From IMG/VR virus record IMGVR_UViG_3300043446_001059, positions 1-33,665 of that record: a DNA stretch of 33,665 nt. The stretch is one strand, 5' to 3'. Below are positions 22,999-32,281 of this stretch, in pieces. This DNA comes from a virus. Under the pieces are notes generated by a model. It made no database searches, was not told where the DNA came from, and saw only the letters and a list, made by a program, of their open reading frames with translations. Position numbers and translations under genes: made by a program. Every line of letters begins with the position of its first letter. The first letter of the stretch is position 1.

Positions 22999-24621
22999 CT
23001 ACCTTCCGGTGACTGTAAATCCTGCGCCTGTTGGCATTCTGGCTAATGCTCTATCCATCTCAGCATTAAAATACTGCTCCCGCGCTTCTGGGCTTTTTAG
23101 ATTATTGTAAGCGGCATCAAGCTCAAGTGATTTTCTGACAGCCTTTTCCGCATCCGAATATTGCTTAGCAGAAATTCTAGCCTGATTAACCGCCAAGGCC
23201 GGTGCGCCATGAGCCATCTGAAGATTACGGATTGAGTTCTCGGTCTTCTCAATTTCCGGAAGTAGTCGCGGGTCTTTGGTAAGATTATAAGCGCGTGAAA
23301 GATTCGCGTAGTCTCTTTCCAACCCCTTAACGCCTTCGTCTTCCCTCCGCATCTGAGCCTGAAACCGTAGATCAGCAGCCTGCTCACCACGCTTAGCTTG
23401 CGCCTCACCTATCACCAGCGCACGGACGTTATTATTTAGGTTATTGTACATTTCCGTATGGCGCTGCAGTTCCGCACGAGAATCGCGGTCAAGCTCCACA
23501 TCTTCATCACGACGAGCCTTGGCGATATTAAGCTGGTCATTGCGGATCTGCTTACGGAGTTCGGCTTCCTTATCCTTGATAGCCGGAATAGCTTTCTGAT
23601 ATGCCGCACTTGTTTCGCCCAGAGCAGCAAGCAACTGATTAAAGGCACTCCCCGCCTGACCGGGACGGCTTACCGCCTGAAGACCTGTAGCCCAAGCAGC
23701 GCCCTTTGCGGCAGCCCTACGCTCTTCAATATCAGCCGCATTAGCTGTGCGATCTTCTTCTATACTCTTTTCATAGGCTTCAAGATACTTATTCGGCCCA
23801 CGAGACTCCGAAATATCTTTTCTATATGCAGCCAAATCTTTAGGTTCAGCCTTTTCTCTAGCTGTGCGAAGGTTCTCCAATTCAGACTGAATAGTACTGT
23901 CGTAGGCCGACGTACCGGCTCCGCCATACGAGGGAGCGCTGCCCCGACCTAAGATTCGATTAAGTTCAGCCGCAGTAAGTGCAGATGCTTGTGGAGCAGT
24001 GGGTTGTCCGGCAGCAGATGTGGGCGCGGCTTCTCCAGCCACAGCGGGGAGACCGAATCTAGAACGATACTCACCCAGACGACCAGACTGCTGCACAGCC
24101 TGCTTACGCCTCCTGAGAGCAGAAACCTTATCCTGTAGTTCTCGCTGCACCATCTTAAGCTGCGGGTCAGCGTAGCTAACGCCGCCATACGGGCCAAGCG
24201 CATACTGCTCAGACATCGCCTTCTTAAGATTATCCTCCGCTGCGCCCAACTCATTCTCATCCTCGTCCGTCCACTGCGGCGTATCAGCCTTAACTTCAGA
24301 CCCAGTTGGACCCGCGAACGCAACAATCCCGCCCGTGGCGTAGGCCCGCTCATTACCTACATTCTCTGCAGGCAGCGAACTAATCCCACCTTCTATCTGA
24401 CCAAGCTGTCGCTCCATATCCTGAGCAACGGTGCCCTGCGGAGGCTGAGCCGGGGGTAATTTGCTCTTCAGATAATTAATCTGCGCCTGCATCTTAAGAA
24501 GGCTATCAAGAGAAACAAGCCCAGCACTCTGCGCGGGAGACGGCTGCTGCATAGGATTCGGAAACCTATTCTGCTCTGCCATCATGGCGCGGCCACTATC
24601 GCTGAAGATAGGATTATACAT
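22999..24621 (-). CDS. Virion structural protein, coiled-coil rich, 540 aa
   Basis: The protein has an N-terminal Gln/Pro-rich part, a glycine motif YATGGIVAFAGP (about 91-102), and then a long, strongly charged helical body rich in Arg, Glu and Ala with heptad patterns (about 230-500). No catalytic residues are visible. Similar proteins precede giant polyvalent proteins in environmental podovirus-like phages, where they are considered internal or tail-associated virion proteins; that role is inferred here from context and composition. AGGA lies six bases before the ATG at 24621. The gene is separated from its neighbours by six and 14 bases, so it belongs to the same transcript. Confidence 0.7.
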   Translation of the reverse strand: MYNPIFSDSGRAMMAEQNRFPNPMQQPSPAQSAGLVSLDSLLKMQAQINYLKSKLPPAQPPQGTVAQDMERQLGQIEGGISSLPAENVGNERAYATGGIVAFAGPTGSEVKADTPQWTDEDENELGAAEDNLKKAMSEQYALGPYGGVSYADPQLKMVQRELQDKVSALRRRKQAVQQSGRLGEYRSRFGLPAVAGEAAPTSAAGQPTAPQASALTAAELNRILGRGSAPSYGGAGTSAYDSTIQSELENLRTAREKAEPKDLAAYRKDISESRGPNKYLEAYEKSIEEDRTANAADIEERRAAAKGAAWATGLQAVSRPGQAGSAFNQLLAALGETSAAYQKAIPAIKDKEAELRKQIRNDQLNIAKARRDEDVELDRDSRAELQRHTEMYNNLNNNVRALVIGEAQAKRGEQAADLRFQAQMRREDEGVKGLERDYANLSRAYNLTKDPRLLPEIEKTENSIRNLQMAHGAPALAVNQARISAKQYSDAEKAVRKSLELDAAYNNLKSPEAREQYFNAEMDRALARMPTGAGFTVTGR

Positions 24622-24635
24622 AAGCGTTCCTGACC

Positions 24636-25547
24636 TTACTTAAAGATCGAACCAAGACCGCCAAACATCGCGCTGCCACCAAGCATAGCAAGCTGATTAA
24701 GCGTACTAGGAGGAGCCTCATAGGTAGACCGCGCTCCAGATCCCGCCAACGGAGTTCCTCGCAGAATATCCGACATAAATCCAAGCTGCTTGTACGGCAT
24801 ATTAAGCTCATCCAGATACTGCTGGTACTGCGCCGAAAGGGGCTGCTGCTCAATCGCCCGGATATCCGCACCCGCAGCCTGCTGGAGCTTATTGATATCA
24901 ACGCCCTGCTGGAACTGCTGCTGCCCCAGACCGCCGACTACATTGGCCCCGCTAATAGCTTGTCCCAGACCCTGCAATCCAAGATTGGCCCCAAACTGCA
25001 TGTTCTGCAGCGCATTCTGGTAGGCGTTCTGCAAGCCCGTCGCCTGAATACCTTGAAGCTGATTGCCAAGATTACGCTGGGCTTCGGACTGCATCAGGGC
25101 CGACCGGGTACCACCAAGTCCACCAACCCGTGCCGCACCGGCACCGAGCGTAGGAAGCGCCCGACCATAATCCGAGATCGCCTGTTGCTTCTGAACATCC
25201 ACTACGTTCTGCATATACGGAGACATATATGCCTGTGTAGCAAGCGGATTAGTAGCCATTCCGGCGTATTCCTGTCCTGCTCCCAACCCTGTCGCACCGG
25301 CCAATCCAGCAATTCCGGCGGCTTGCGTAGTAAGCCCAGAGGGGCGCATACCATACAAGGTATCCCAAGCCTGTTGCTGCATCGGGTTAATACCCGCATA
25401 CATCTGGCCGCCATAAGGCTGATAACGGTCAAAAGATGTGTTATATGCCCTTTGCAAAAGGGACGCCATGTATGGCGCAGCATACTCAGGAATAGTTGTC
25501 TGAGTTATCTCTGTTTTAGTCGGAGAAGCGGTAGTTGGGTCAGCCAT
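24636..25547 (-). CDS. Virion structural protein, Gln/Ala/Gly-rich, 303 aa
   Basis: The second of two adjacent ATGs (25547) is preferred because AGGAGG at 25552-25557 is four bases away; the first (25550) would be one base away. The protein MADPTTASPTK continues with EYAAPYMASLLQRAYN, then repeats of Gln-Asn-Ala and Gly-Leu-Gly blocks (about 155-210), and a Gly/Leu-rich end. Low cysteine content, high Gln/Ala and many short amphipathic helices fit an internal virion or tail-tip protein. The upstream stop overlaps its ribosome site, showing strong coupling to the 856-residue gene. Confidence 0.7.
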   Translation of the reverse strand: MADPTTASPTKTEITQTTIPEYAAPYMASLLQRAYNTSFDRYQPYGGQMYAGINPMQQQAWDTLYGMRPSGLTTQAAGIAGLAGATGLGAGQEYAGMATNPLATQAYMSPYMQNVVDVQKQQAISDYGRALPTLGAGAARVGGLGGTRSALMQSEAQRNLGNQLQGIQATGLQNAYQNALQNMQFGANLGLQGLGQAISGANVVGGLGQQQFQQGVDINKLQQAAGADIRAIEQQPLSAQYQQYLDELNMPYKQLGFMSDILRGTPLAGSGARSTYEAPPSTLNQLAMLGGSAMFGGLGSIFK

Positions 25548-25555
25548 CATGCCTC

Positions 25556-28126
25556 CTAAACGGGCAGGAACTTGCCGGGATTAATTTTCCGGCCTTGTTG
25601 CTTTGAGCCAGTACGGGCTTTACGAACCCGGTCCATCATGTTGTAAAGATGCTTCGCCCCTGCCTTGGTAGACCCATTTCCGAGATGGGATACTACATCA
25701 GCCGGAACCACGAATTCGCCATCTGCCAGCGCGGCCCGCTGAGGCTTCGCCCCCTTAATCACGGCAGGGATAGAGTCGGACATGCCGTCTCCCGGCCCAT
25801 CGAGCAGATGCCCACCCGCCCTGTATTCTGGCAGCGAGGCAATCCCACCACTAGCCATTTTCGCGGGCTGGGTTATTCCTACCGGCTGCTGCGAACCCGC
25901 TGTCCACAAGCGACGATAGTAATCCTTCATTTCATCCAAAGATGCGGGCTGGAATGACCGTATATCTGCACCAGCGGCTGGGGTGCCGGGTTTCCAAACA
26001 AGACTTTGCGTAATGCCCGGAGTAACGGGGGCTGTAGTAGTAGGAGGAGGCAATCCGCCGCCCGGAATTCCACCAATCGTAGTTCCGCCACCACCAATCG
26101 TAGTTCCGCCACCACCAATCGTAGTTCCGCCACCGTCACTACCGTCACCACCGTCATCAATATTACCAGTAAAAGTCGTCGGAAGAGGCGGAACAGGAGG
26201 CAGCGGGTTATACGGCGGCAGAATAATCGGAACCTTCTTGCCACCATCTCCAGTTACTGTAACCGTCTGCATACTATCGTCACTACCGTCACCACCGTCA
26301 TCAATATTACCAGTAAAAGTCGTCGGGAGATTAACAGGAGTCAGCGGGTTATACGGCGGCAGAGTAATCGGAACCTTCTTGCCACCATCTCCAGTTACTG
26401 TAACCGTCTGCATACCATTATCTTCAATAACATTCCCTTCGTCATCAAAAATAATACTAGGAGTCGTCGGGAGAGACGGAGCAGGAGTCAGCGGGTTATA
26501 CGGCGGCAGAGTAATCGGAACCTTCCTGCCATCCGTTCCAGTTACCATAATTGTCTGCATTCCCCCAGTATTAGTTACGTCGGGTTGTGCAGTAGTAGCG
26601 GTGCTGGGCACCGTGCCTTTTCCGCTGGGATCCCATACCCATTCACCATTTTCATCAAAATATCCTTGGGAATATTCCGGAGCCAAGCTTTCACCGGTCG
26701 ATTTCGGCCTATAATTGCTTAAATAATCGTAGACAGTCTTACCCAAAAACGGATTTATAGCTCCGGCAAGGATTCCTGCTGCAACCGGATGCCTGCTTCC
26801 CGTAATAGCAAGAGTCTGAAGGTCGGGATGCGCGTCTATAAAATCGCTAACTTTGTTCCCAACATATTCTTTAGCGCCAGTATAGGCGTCTGTTACATAA
26901 TCAAGCGGGTATTTATAACTAGCAGCGCCCTCCGTAGGAAGCCCCATAGCCTTTAGAGTGCTTTCTGGAGTCCCCATTTCTGAAAGTGGAATACTGGTTG
27001 CGCCGTCTAAAGCACTCGCATCCCAAGCAATATTAGAAGGATTTTCGACTTGTTTTCCAGTAACTGGATCAACATAGACAGTCCAATTAAAATTAAGAAA
27101 ATCAGGCGACATGCCCATATAAGGATCTGCAGCGGCATTAGCTACGGCATCATATGAACCCCAGCTACCTCGCTGTGTTCTTACATCTTGATTACCTTCT
27201 GGAGCGCCGATGTAACCCTTACTCACAAAGTGCTGAACTCGCCCGCCCTCTTTAAATCCACGATCTTCTTCATCTCTATAGTCGTAAGGATTAATTGGCG
27301 TAGCAAGCACGGCAGAAGGTGTCTGTTGAACAGTCTGCGTAGGCTGAACATTTTGCTGAGCCATAGTGAGGCCCGGAAAAGTGGTCGTATAAGGTCCGGG
27401 GATAAACCCGCGATTTAAGAAATACGGTTGGCCCGGTTCGCCAAATCGGGGATTACGAACGCCGGGGCTAAACACATCCCCAGAGAACTTCCAATTTCCC
27501 GCAGTGCCGGCAGTCGGAAGAGGTTTGGCGGGTTCTGCAGCCTGTGCGGCAGAGATCGGGGCTGTAGCCGCCATGATGCCCATCGGCCCGAGAGTGTTAT
27601 ATGCAGCCTTAACACCTTTCTCAAGGCCCATATTATAGAGCGCCTTAAGTCCTCCACCGATATTCTCAAAGCTAACTTTACCTAATCCCTGCCTAAGTAC
27701 GTCCCTACCGCCTTCTCTAGATGCAGCAAGCGTATCAGTCACGCCTTGCTTAGCGCCTTCTCCTAATCCAGCCAGACCCTGAGTAAGCGTCGCCCCGCCA
27801 TATGCACCAAGACCTGCCATCAAACCCTTTTCCAAACTTCCGCCGAGAATAGCGGTTCCGCCACCAATAGCAAAAGCGGACTGAAGTGGGCTAAATCCAA
27901 GATATGATCCAACGGCACCGAGCGCGGTGGGGGCAATCGCCTTCAAGAACTTACCCAGACTAAACGCCTCCGGCAGCCCAGTATGCGGATTAATGGTCAG
28001 AGTATGCCCGTTAGCTTCGGCAAGGCGCTGAAGGGACTGCACCTCATCCGGGGACATATGGACAAGCGTGGTATCCCCATGCCGACCAAGGGAGGCCAGA
28101 CCGTGTGCCGTTATATAATTCTGCAT
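25556..28126 (-). CDS. Virion structural protein with internal repeats and conserved C-terminal domain
   Basis: ATG 28126 is chosen because GTGAGGGA sits just upstream; an in-frame TTG at 28144 has its AAGGG too close. The 856-residue protein has a Gly/Ala-rich hydrophobic N-terminal region (about 45-130), a middle with KEGGRVQHF (about 291-299), and three repeats of 47-49 residues containing MQTVTVTGDGGKKVPI and LPPYNPL (about 523-665). Three GGGTTIG units follow, then a C-terminal module (about 770-856) with GDGMSDSIPAVIKG, LADGEFVVPADVVSHLGNG and NMMDRVRKARTG. The last module is common in large phage virion proteins, though its function is unknown to me. It is probably a tail- or capsid-internal component. 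Confidence 0.75.
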   Translation of the reverse strand: MQNYITAHGLASLGRHGDTTLVHMSPDEVQSLQRLAEANGHTLTINPHTGLPEAFSLGKFLKAIAPTALGAVGSYLGFSPLQSAFAIGGGTAILGGSLEKGLMAGLGAYGGATLTQGLAGLGEGAKQGVTDTLAASREGGRDVLRQGLGKVSFENIGGGLKALYNMGLEKGVKAAYNTLGPMGIMAATAPISAAQAAEPAKPLPTAGTAGNWKFSGDVFSPGVRNPRFGEPGQPYFLNRGFIPGPYTTTFPGLTMAQQNVQPTQTVQQTPSAVLATPINPYDYRDEEDRGFKEGGRVQHFVSKGYIGAPEGNQDVRTQRGSWGSYDAVANAAADPYMGMSPDFLNFNWTVYVDPVTGKQVENPSNIAWDASALDGATSIPLSEMGTPESTLKAMGLPTEGAASYKYPLDYVTDAYTGAKEYVGNKVSDFIDAHPDLQTLAITGSRHPVAAGILAGAINPFLGKTVYDYLSNYRPKSTGESLAPEYSQGYFDENGEWVWDPSGKGTVPSTATTAQPDVTNTGGMQTIMVTGTDGRKVPITLPPYNPLTPAPSLPTTPSIIFDDEGNVIEDNGMQTVTVTGDGGKKVPITLPPYNPLTPVNLPTTFTGNIDDGGDGSDDSMQTVTVTGDGGKKVPIILPPYNPLPPVPPLPTTFTGNIDDGGDGSDGGGTTIGGGGTTIGGGGTTIGGIPGGGLPPPTTTAPVTPGITQSLVWKPGTPAAGADIRSFQPASLDEMKDYYRRLWTAGSQQPVGITQPAKMASGGIASLPEYRAGGHLLDGPGDGMSDSIPAVIKGAKPQRAALADGEFVVPADVVSHLGNGSTKAGAKHLYNMMDRVRKARTGSKQQGRKINPGKFLPV
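26071..26133 (-). repeat. Three tandem 21-bp repeats encoding GGGTTIG
   Basis: The plus-strand core CACCAATCGTAGTTCCG recurs with 21-base period (cores at 26074, 26095 and 26116). It encodes a Gly/Thr-rich flexible linker on the minus strand. The copies are almost identical, suggesting recent expansion. Confidence 0.85.
26135..26560 (-). repeat. Three in-frame repeats of about 141-147 bp
   Basis: The blocks share AACCTTCTTGCCACCATCTC (starting at 26231 and 26372), with a diverged third copy near 26519; spacings are 141 and 147 bases, both multiples of three. The two copies nearest the C-terminal side of the protein are nearly identical at DNA level, while the third has drifted. Each encodes a unit with VTVTGDGGKKVPI and LPPYNPL. 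Confidence 0.85.
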
Positions 28127-28162
28127 ACTTCCCTCACCGAGCAAAGCCCTTGGATAATACCA

Positions 28163-29419
28163 CTATTGCGTCAAATCATAAAAGCTGATACAGCCAACCC
28201 CGTCCCCTTTGGTGGCACCGGATATGGTCCGAACCCCTAGGGTGTAGATATCGCTGACTCCGGCCAAAGATGCGCCAAGCTGCAGGTCCCAATTATATCC
28301 TGCTGGGGAAACCGTGCTGGCCTGTCCACCGCCGCCGCTGTTGGAAATATACCCAATCTGGCATATCGTGCCAGCAGCCGAAATAGCCGTGGCGGTTACG
28401 TCATACTCTACATTGGCGTCGGATCCCACCGCTCCCCACGAAGCCCCAGTCAGGGTCGGGTTCTTAATCAGCGCGATCTCGTAATTCTGCAGCGTCGTCG
28501 GCTGGAATTGTATCTGGCTTGGAATAACCACCGCTCCTAGGGCACCCGAGGCCAACCGTATAGATACAATAGGATAAAAATTAGCCGTCGTGTCAATATT
28601 ATTAAAGGCCGTAGTACGCCGCGCAATATGGCTAATTGACTCCTGCTGGTACCCGCCTTCCGATATGACCGTCGAACAGATCTGCTTCAGCGAAGCCGCC
28701 ATAGCCGAAACAGACGTAATCTCGTAACGCATCGGCAGAGTCGCCGTGGTCATATATACCGAGGTTATATCGTTCGCATTATTAAACGTGTGGCATACAT
28801 AAAATACGCCGTTAATAACAAACCCACAGCGAACCGAGCCTACGCCCAGCCACTCAAAGTCCATCCACAGAATCTGCGCCTTGGTTGGGTCAAGAGTTAT
28901 ACCGCTGGGGCCGGTACCGTTTAGCTTGTCCCCATTCCAGTCCGCCTGATTAACCGTACGGGCATCACTCACCGAACCCGTCACGTAGGAACGAAGTACG
29001 AACGAGAACGTGCCGTCTACACGCTGAAAGAAGACACCGTTCTGACTGTTGAAGTAACCAACGCGCTGTGTGAGATCGAGGCTGTTGTTGCTATCCATCA
29101 CGAACGTAGCAAGAACCAGAAGGCTTTTACCCGGCTGATACGGCATTGAGCGATAGGACTGCCGAACAACAGATCCCGCACCGCCGGAGGTGACCTCCAT
29201 CTTCACAGCCGCTTCATTGGTCAGGAACGATGTCGTGCCTGTGCCGGTCGTAGCCGTGTTGAACTGATTATCCGCTGCGTAACGGTTCTGGCTGTCAAAC
29301 AGGGTATATGGCTGGGAAATCTGCAGCCGTCCGAACGCATCCGTTGAAGTAGGCGGGAATTGTACATAGATCGGGTTATTCGACCCAGACCCATACGGCG
29401 GATAAACTGTGATCGTCAT
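28163..29419 (-). CDS. Tail or neck structural protein, beta-rich, 418 aa
   Basis: It begins MTITVYPPYGSGSNNPIYVQ and has DAFGRLQISQPYTLFDSQN (about 28-46), a pattern I recognise from structural proteins of marine and freshwater tailed phages. The remainder is rich in Ser, Thr, Gly, Val and aromatic residues in alternating strands, consistent with a lectin-like or beta-sandwich virion component that may take part in receptor contact. There is no helix-rich tape-measure character. The start overlaps the preceding gene by four bases (ATGA). Confidence 0.7.
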   Translation of the reverse strand: MTITVYPPYGSGSNNPIYVQFPPTSTDAFGRLQISQPYTLFDSQNRYAADNQFNTATTGTGTTSFLTNEAAVKMEVTSGGAGSVVRQSYRSMPYQPGKSLLVLATFVMDSNNSLDLTQRVGYFNSQNGVFFQRVDGTFSFVLRSYVTGSVSDARTVNQADWNGDKLNGTGPSGITLDPTKAQILWMDFEWLGVGSVRCGFVINGVFYVCHTFNNANDITSVYMTTATLPMRYEITSVSAMAASLKQICSTVISEGGYQQESISHIARRTTAFNNIDTTANFYPIVSIRLASGALGAVVIPSQIQFQPTTLQNYEIALIKNPTLTGASWGAVGSDANVEYDVTATAISAAGTICQIGYISNSGGGGQASTVSPAGYNWDLQLGASLAGVSDIYTLGVRTISGATKGDGVGCISFYDLTQ

Positions 29420-29751
29420 GTAGCGATACCGCCCGTGATGCTGATTGCGCCTCCGGCAGCGGAAGCCTTGACCTGAATCGTGTCGCCCTCGTTAAGAATC
29501 TGCGAGCCTGTCCACTGCACCGTCGTGTAGGCCGGGACATTCACGTTGTAAAACAGCGCGTTGGCTGTAGTGGGCGAGTTCGTGGCCGGAACAAGATTGA
29601 CGTAGACGGTAAAGGCAGAGCTAGTGGTGTTGCACAGATCAATGTCCTTCACGTAGACGCGGCTGTTTGCCGGAGCCGTATAAATAATTACGTATGCCGT
29701 CGTGAACGGCGCTTGTGTCAGCTTGGCACCAACGATGCTTTGGAATGCCAT
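29416..29751 (-). CDS. Small beta-rich structural protein, 111 aa
   Basis: The protein MAFQSIVGAKLTQAPFTTAY contains short beta strands with Asn/Thr/Ser turns (RVYVKDIDLCNTTSSAFTVY) and ends AISITGGIAT. The composition resembles jelly-roll or Ig-like decoration and tail proteins. It is cotranslated with genes on both sides: ATG overlaps the previous stop by one base and its own stop overlaps the next ATG. Virion location is inferred from the operon. Confidence 0.65.
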   Translation of the reverse strand: MAFQSIVGAKLTQAPFTTAYVIIYTAPANSRVYVKDIDLCNTTSSAFTVYVNLVPATNSPTTANALFYNVNVPAYTTVQWTGSQILNEGDTIQVKASAAGGAISITGGIAT

Positions 29752-29942
29752 TAGAAGCTACCCTCGCTCAGCCAGTTCATAACCGAGGCCGAGTACGCCG
29801 TCTGAATAAGCGCAGCGTTGGCGTTATCCACCTGAGTGAAGTACAGACGAAGCTGGTTGGTCATCATGTCGAAATACTGCTTGTCGTAGTCGGCGGGGGA
29901 AAGCCGGATGTTAGGACCTTTGGAAGGAGCGATGTTATCCAT
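29751..29942 (-). CDS. Short structural-operon protein, 63 aa
   Basis: It begins MDNIAPSKGPNIRLSPADYD and forms one amphipathic helix (YFDMMTNQLRLYFTQVDNAN) followed by a short tail. Overlaps of one base with both neighbours show translational coupling. It may be a small tail-joining component or an assembly factor; no homolog is recognised. Confidence 0.6.
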   Translation of the reverse strand: MDNIAPSKGPNIRLSPADYDKQYFDMMTNQLRLYFTQVDNANAALIQTAYSASVMNWLSEGSF

Positions 29943-32281
29943 TACCGTCTCCCATCCGGGCGAATATCAAGGCGCATCGCACCCATCTGCCACATCACGC
30001 CAACATCTGCCGAAGCCATGCGGAAGGCCATCTGCCGTCCTCGAATACGGGTATAAACAATCGGAGTGTACGCCGTATTATCCTGAGAGTTAGTCACACC
30101 GGTTACGGTCGGAGAGGGAGCGACTTTGTACGTGCTTCCTGAAGCATCTCTTGGGCGAACCGTAATATAAGCAACCGGATTGATAGACTCCGTTGACCCA
30201 GTAAAGGTCAAGTCAGGCACTACACGCCAGACAAACGCAAAGTGGTCGCCATCTCCAATGTCGAAGTCCGAGGACTCAATAAAAGCGGCAATCGCCTGCG
30301 TACCGGTCGAAGCAGTATTATCATCTACCCCATACTCATGGTAGATAACTTGGTTCGGTACGTAGTAAGAGACGGTCGAATACGCAATATGGCTCGCCGC
30401 CGTCGTACCATTAATACCACGAGATAGTCCGGTCAGCGTGTTCCCTGTAACGCCGGAATAAGCTATCTGCTCCGAGTCGATAATAATCACGCCTGAGTTT
30501 GGATAGGACGTAGCATTAAGCAGAGTAATCGTCGCATCGGTGCTACCAATCGCGTCTGTCAAATACGAAGTCTCCACACCAAACGCGGCCATCGGATAGG
30601 GCCGAAGCGGAGAGTCCAGCCACGCCGTACGGTTCAGCGAGCCGTAGTACCACAGATTCTCGACGTAGTTATAAATAATATAGCTATCGTTCGCATTGCT
30701 GCCCGCCGACGGATAATGCCACCAGACTTCATTGAAGCCCTCGTTGGATCCGCAGGTTACCTGATAAAGCTGTGATTGATTAATATTATCGAACACCCAT
30801 CGGCGCAGGGAGCAGGGCAGTGTATTAACCGTACCGTTATACGTAAAGAACTTATCCATGCCCATCCAGAACGCCATGTTGTTCACGGTCACGGCAGCAT
30901 TCGGACCAGCAATCGTCACGTTGTCCATGAGCAGGGTGAAGCCCCAGACATACGGAGGACCAAGATACTGCATGGAGAACAGCGCGGCGTCGGACCAGAC
31001 TAGGATTTCCTGACGCATATTCTTGGCACAGACAAGATATGACCCGTTAGCCAGATGCTGCTCGCCTGACTGGTTGAACGTAGTCGGTACAAAATCCCAC
31101 GGGTTATCCTGATCGGACCAGCGAACCAGCATAGGATCGAACGTGCTGCTGGAATTGGTCGGGTCGTAGGGATTAGCGCCAAGGCAGATATTAAAATGCT
31201 GCGCGTTGGATGCCGTTATTGAGTTGGCGTTGTTGGGTACAAACTTACCGGCGTAGCTGAAATTAACCGTCGTGCCAGAAGTAATATTGCCAGTCAGGTT
31301 GGCAGACAGCGTAATCGTAGATCCAATAACTGACGTAACTGTGGTGTTTGCCGGAATACTACCGCCGTCCGTTACTACTGACCCGATATCTATATAATCC
31401 GTGTTGTCCGAAATGGTCAGCGTATTAGTGCCGCTTGTCCCGACCACCAGCGTAGAACTGAACTTGGTTGTGGTGTTGGCCTTGGCGTTGAGCGTAACTG
31501 CACGGTTAAAGGTCGCAGGATCAACGTACGTCCAGTAATAGACCGGACCACCGCGCGGATTAAAAACTAGATCCTGCTGGTAATTATCGGCAGACCACAA
31601 CCGAAGCTGCTGGTTATAAGTAATGGTGCCAAGACCAGAACCGCCCCAGCCTCCGCTACTCCAGCTACCACCACCCCATCCGCTTCCAGCGACATAAGTA
31701 GGCGCACCGGCAGCAAGCTCATAAGAAGCCGTTACACCCGTGCCTCCCGTAGCCGTACTGGTTGCAATACTTGGCGCTAAGACCTGATAGGTGTTGACAT
31801 CAACAATATTAATAATTTCAAACTGTTCGCCTGCAACGGAAGCAATCGTAACGCCGCCTACCGTAACTGTTCCAGAATAGGTGTAATTAACAAGCGTACC
31901 AACCGTCTGCCCATGTAATGTATGGGTTACCGTAACAAGCAGGCTATTTATATTCGTAGAAAAGGGAGTAGCGCCTAGCGTCGTCGTGCTGGCAATCGGC
32001 GTGATGTCATTATATGAAGAACCAGCAGAGTTCTGGATGTAATACTCTTGGTTCGTGCCAACACCTAGCAGGTTCTGGGAATCGAAGGTTACCCAGTTAA
32101 ATAGGCTACGCGGTACTCCATAAAACGAATAATTAGGGGCTTGGTTAGTCCAGCCACCAAGCTTTTCCGGAGAGCCAGAGCGGAAACGGATCTTATTGCA
32201 ATTATAAAATCCACCCTCGTTCATATACGAGGTGGTCTCCTTGTCGATCCCCGGCTTGAATACGATCTTTTGTAAAGGCAT
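29942..32281 (-). CDS. Large tail/virion protein, 779 aa
   Basis: The N-terminus MPLQKIVFKPGIDKETTSYM, then NCNKIRFRSGSPEKLGGW and LFNWVTFDSQNLLGVGTN, matches a family of tail proteins widespread in podovirus-like phages. Later a hub-type motif occurs around residues 601-632: IDSEQIAYSGVTGNTL followed by LSRGINGTTAASH. The middle is beta-rich with many Gly, Ser, Thr and Asn residues. It is likely part of the tail hub, stabilisation ring or receptor-binding apparatus. I do not assign a precise position. The start overlaps the HExxH gene's stop by one base. Confidence 0.75.
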   Translation of the reverse strand: MPLQKIVFKPGIDKETTSYMNEGGFYNCNKIRFRSGSPEKLGGWTNQAPNYSFYGVPRSLFNWVTFDSQNLLGVGTNQEYYIQNSAGSSYNDITPIASTTTLGATPFSTNINSLLVTVTHTLHGQTVGTLVNYTYSGTVTVGGVTIASVAGEQFEIINIVDVNTYQVLAPSIATSTATGGTGVTASYELAAGAPTYVAGSGWGGGSWSSGGWGGSGLGTITYNQQLRLWSADNYQQDLVFNPRGGPVYYWTYVDPATFNRAVTLNAKANTTTKFSSTLVVGTSGTNTLTISDNTDYIDIGSVVTDGGSIPANTTVTSVIGSTITLSANLTGNITSGTTVNFSYAGKFVPNNANSITASNAQHFNICLGANPYDPTNSSSTFDPMLVRWSDQDNPWDFVPTTFNQSGEQHLANGSYLVCAKNMRQEILVWSDAALFSMQYLGPPYVWGFTLLMDNVTIAGPNAAVTVNNMAFWMGMDKFFTYNGTVNTLPCSLRRWVFDNINQSQLYQVTCGSNEGFNEVWWHYPSAGSNANDSYIIYNYVENLWYYGSLNRTAWLDSPLRPYPMAAFGVETSYLTDAIGSTDATITLLNATSYPNSGVIIIDSEQIAYSGVTGNTLTGLSRGINGTTAASHIAYSTVSYYVPNQVIYHEYGVDDNTASTGTQAIAAFIESSDFDIGDGDHFAFVWRVVPDLTFTGSTESINPVAYITVRPRDASGSTYKVAPSPTVTGVTNSQDNTAYTPIVYTRIRGRQMAFRMASADVGVMWQMGAMRLDIRPDGRR

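Noticed and set aside
26071-26133. Regular short repeats as a CRISPR array
   Set aside because: The 21-base units are contiguous, in frame and coding, with no spacers.
25983-26722. Two long + strand ORFs (about 240 codons) with Pro/Val or Arg/Asn repeats
   Set aside because: They arise from the repeat region of the minus-strand virion gene read in reverse and have repetitive, unnatural composition.
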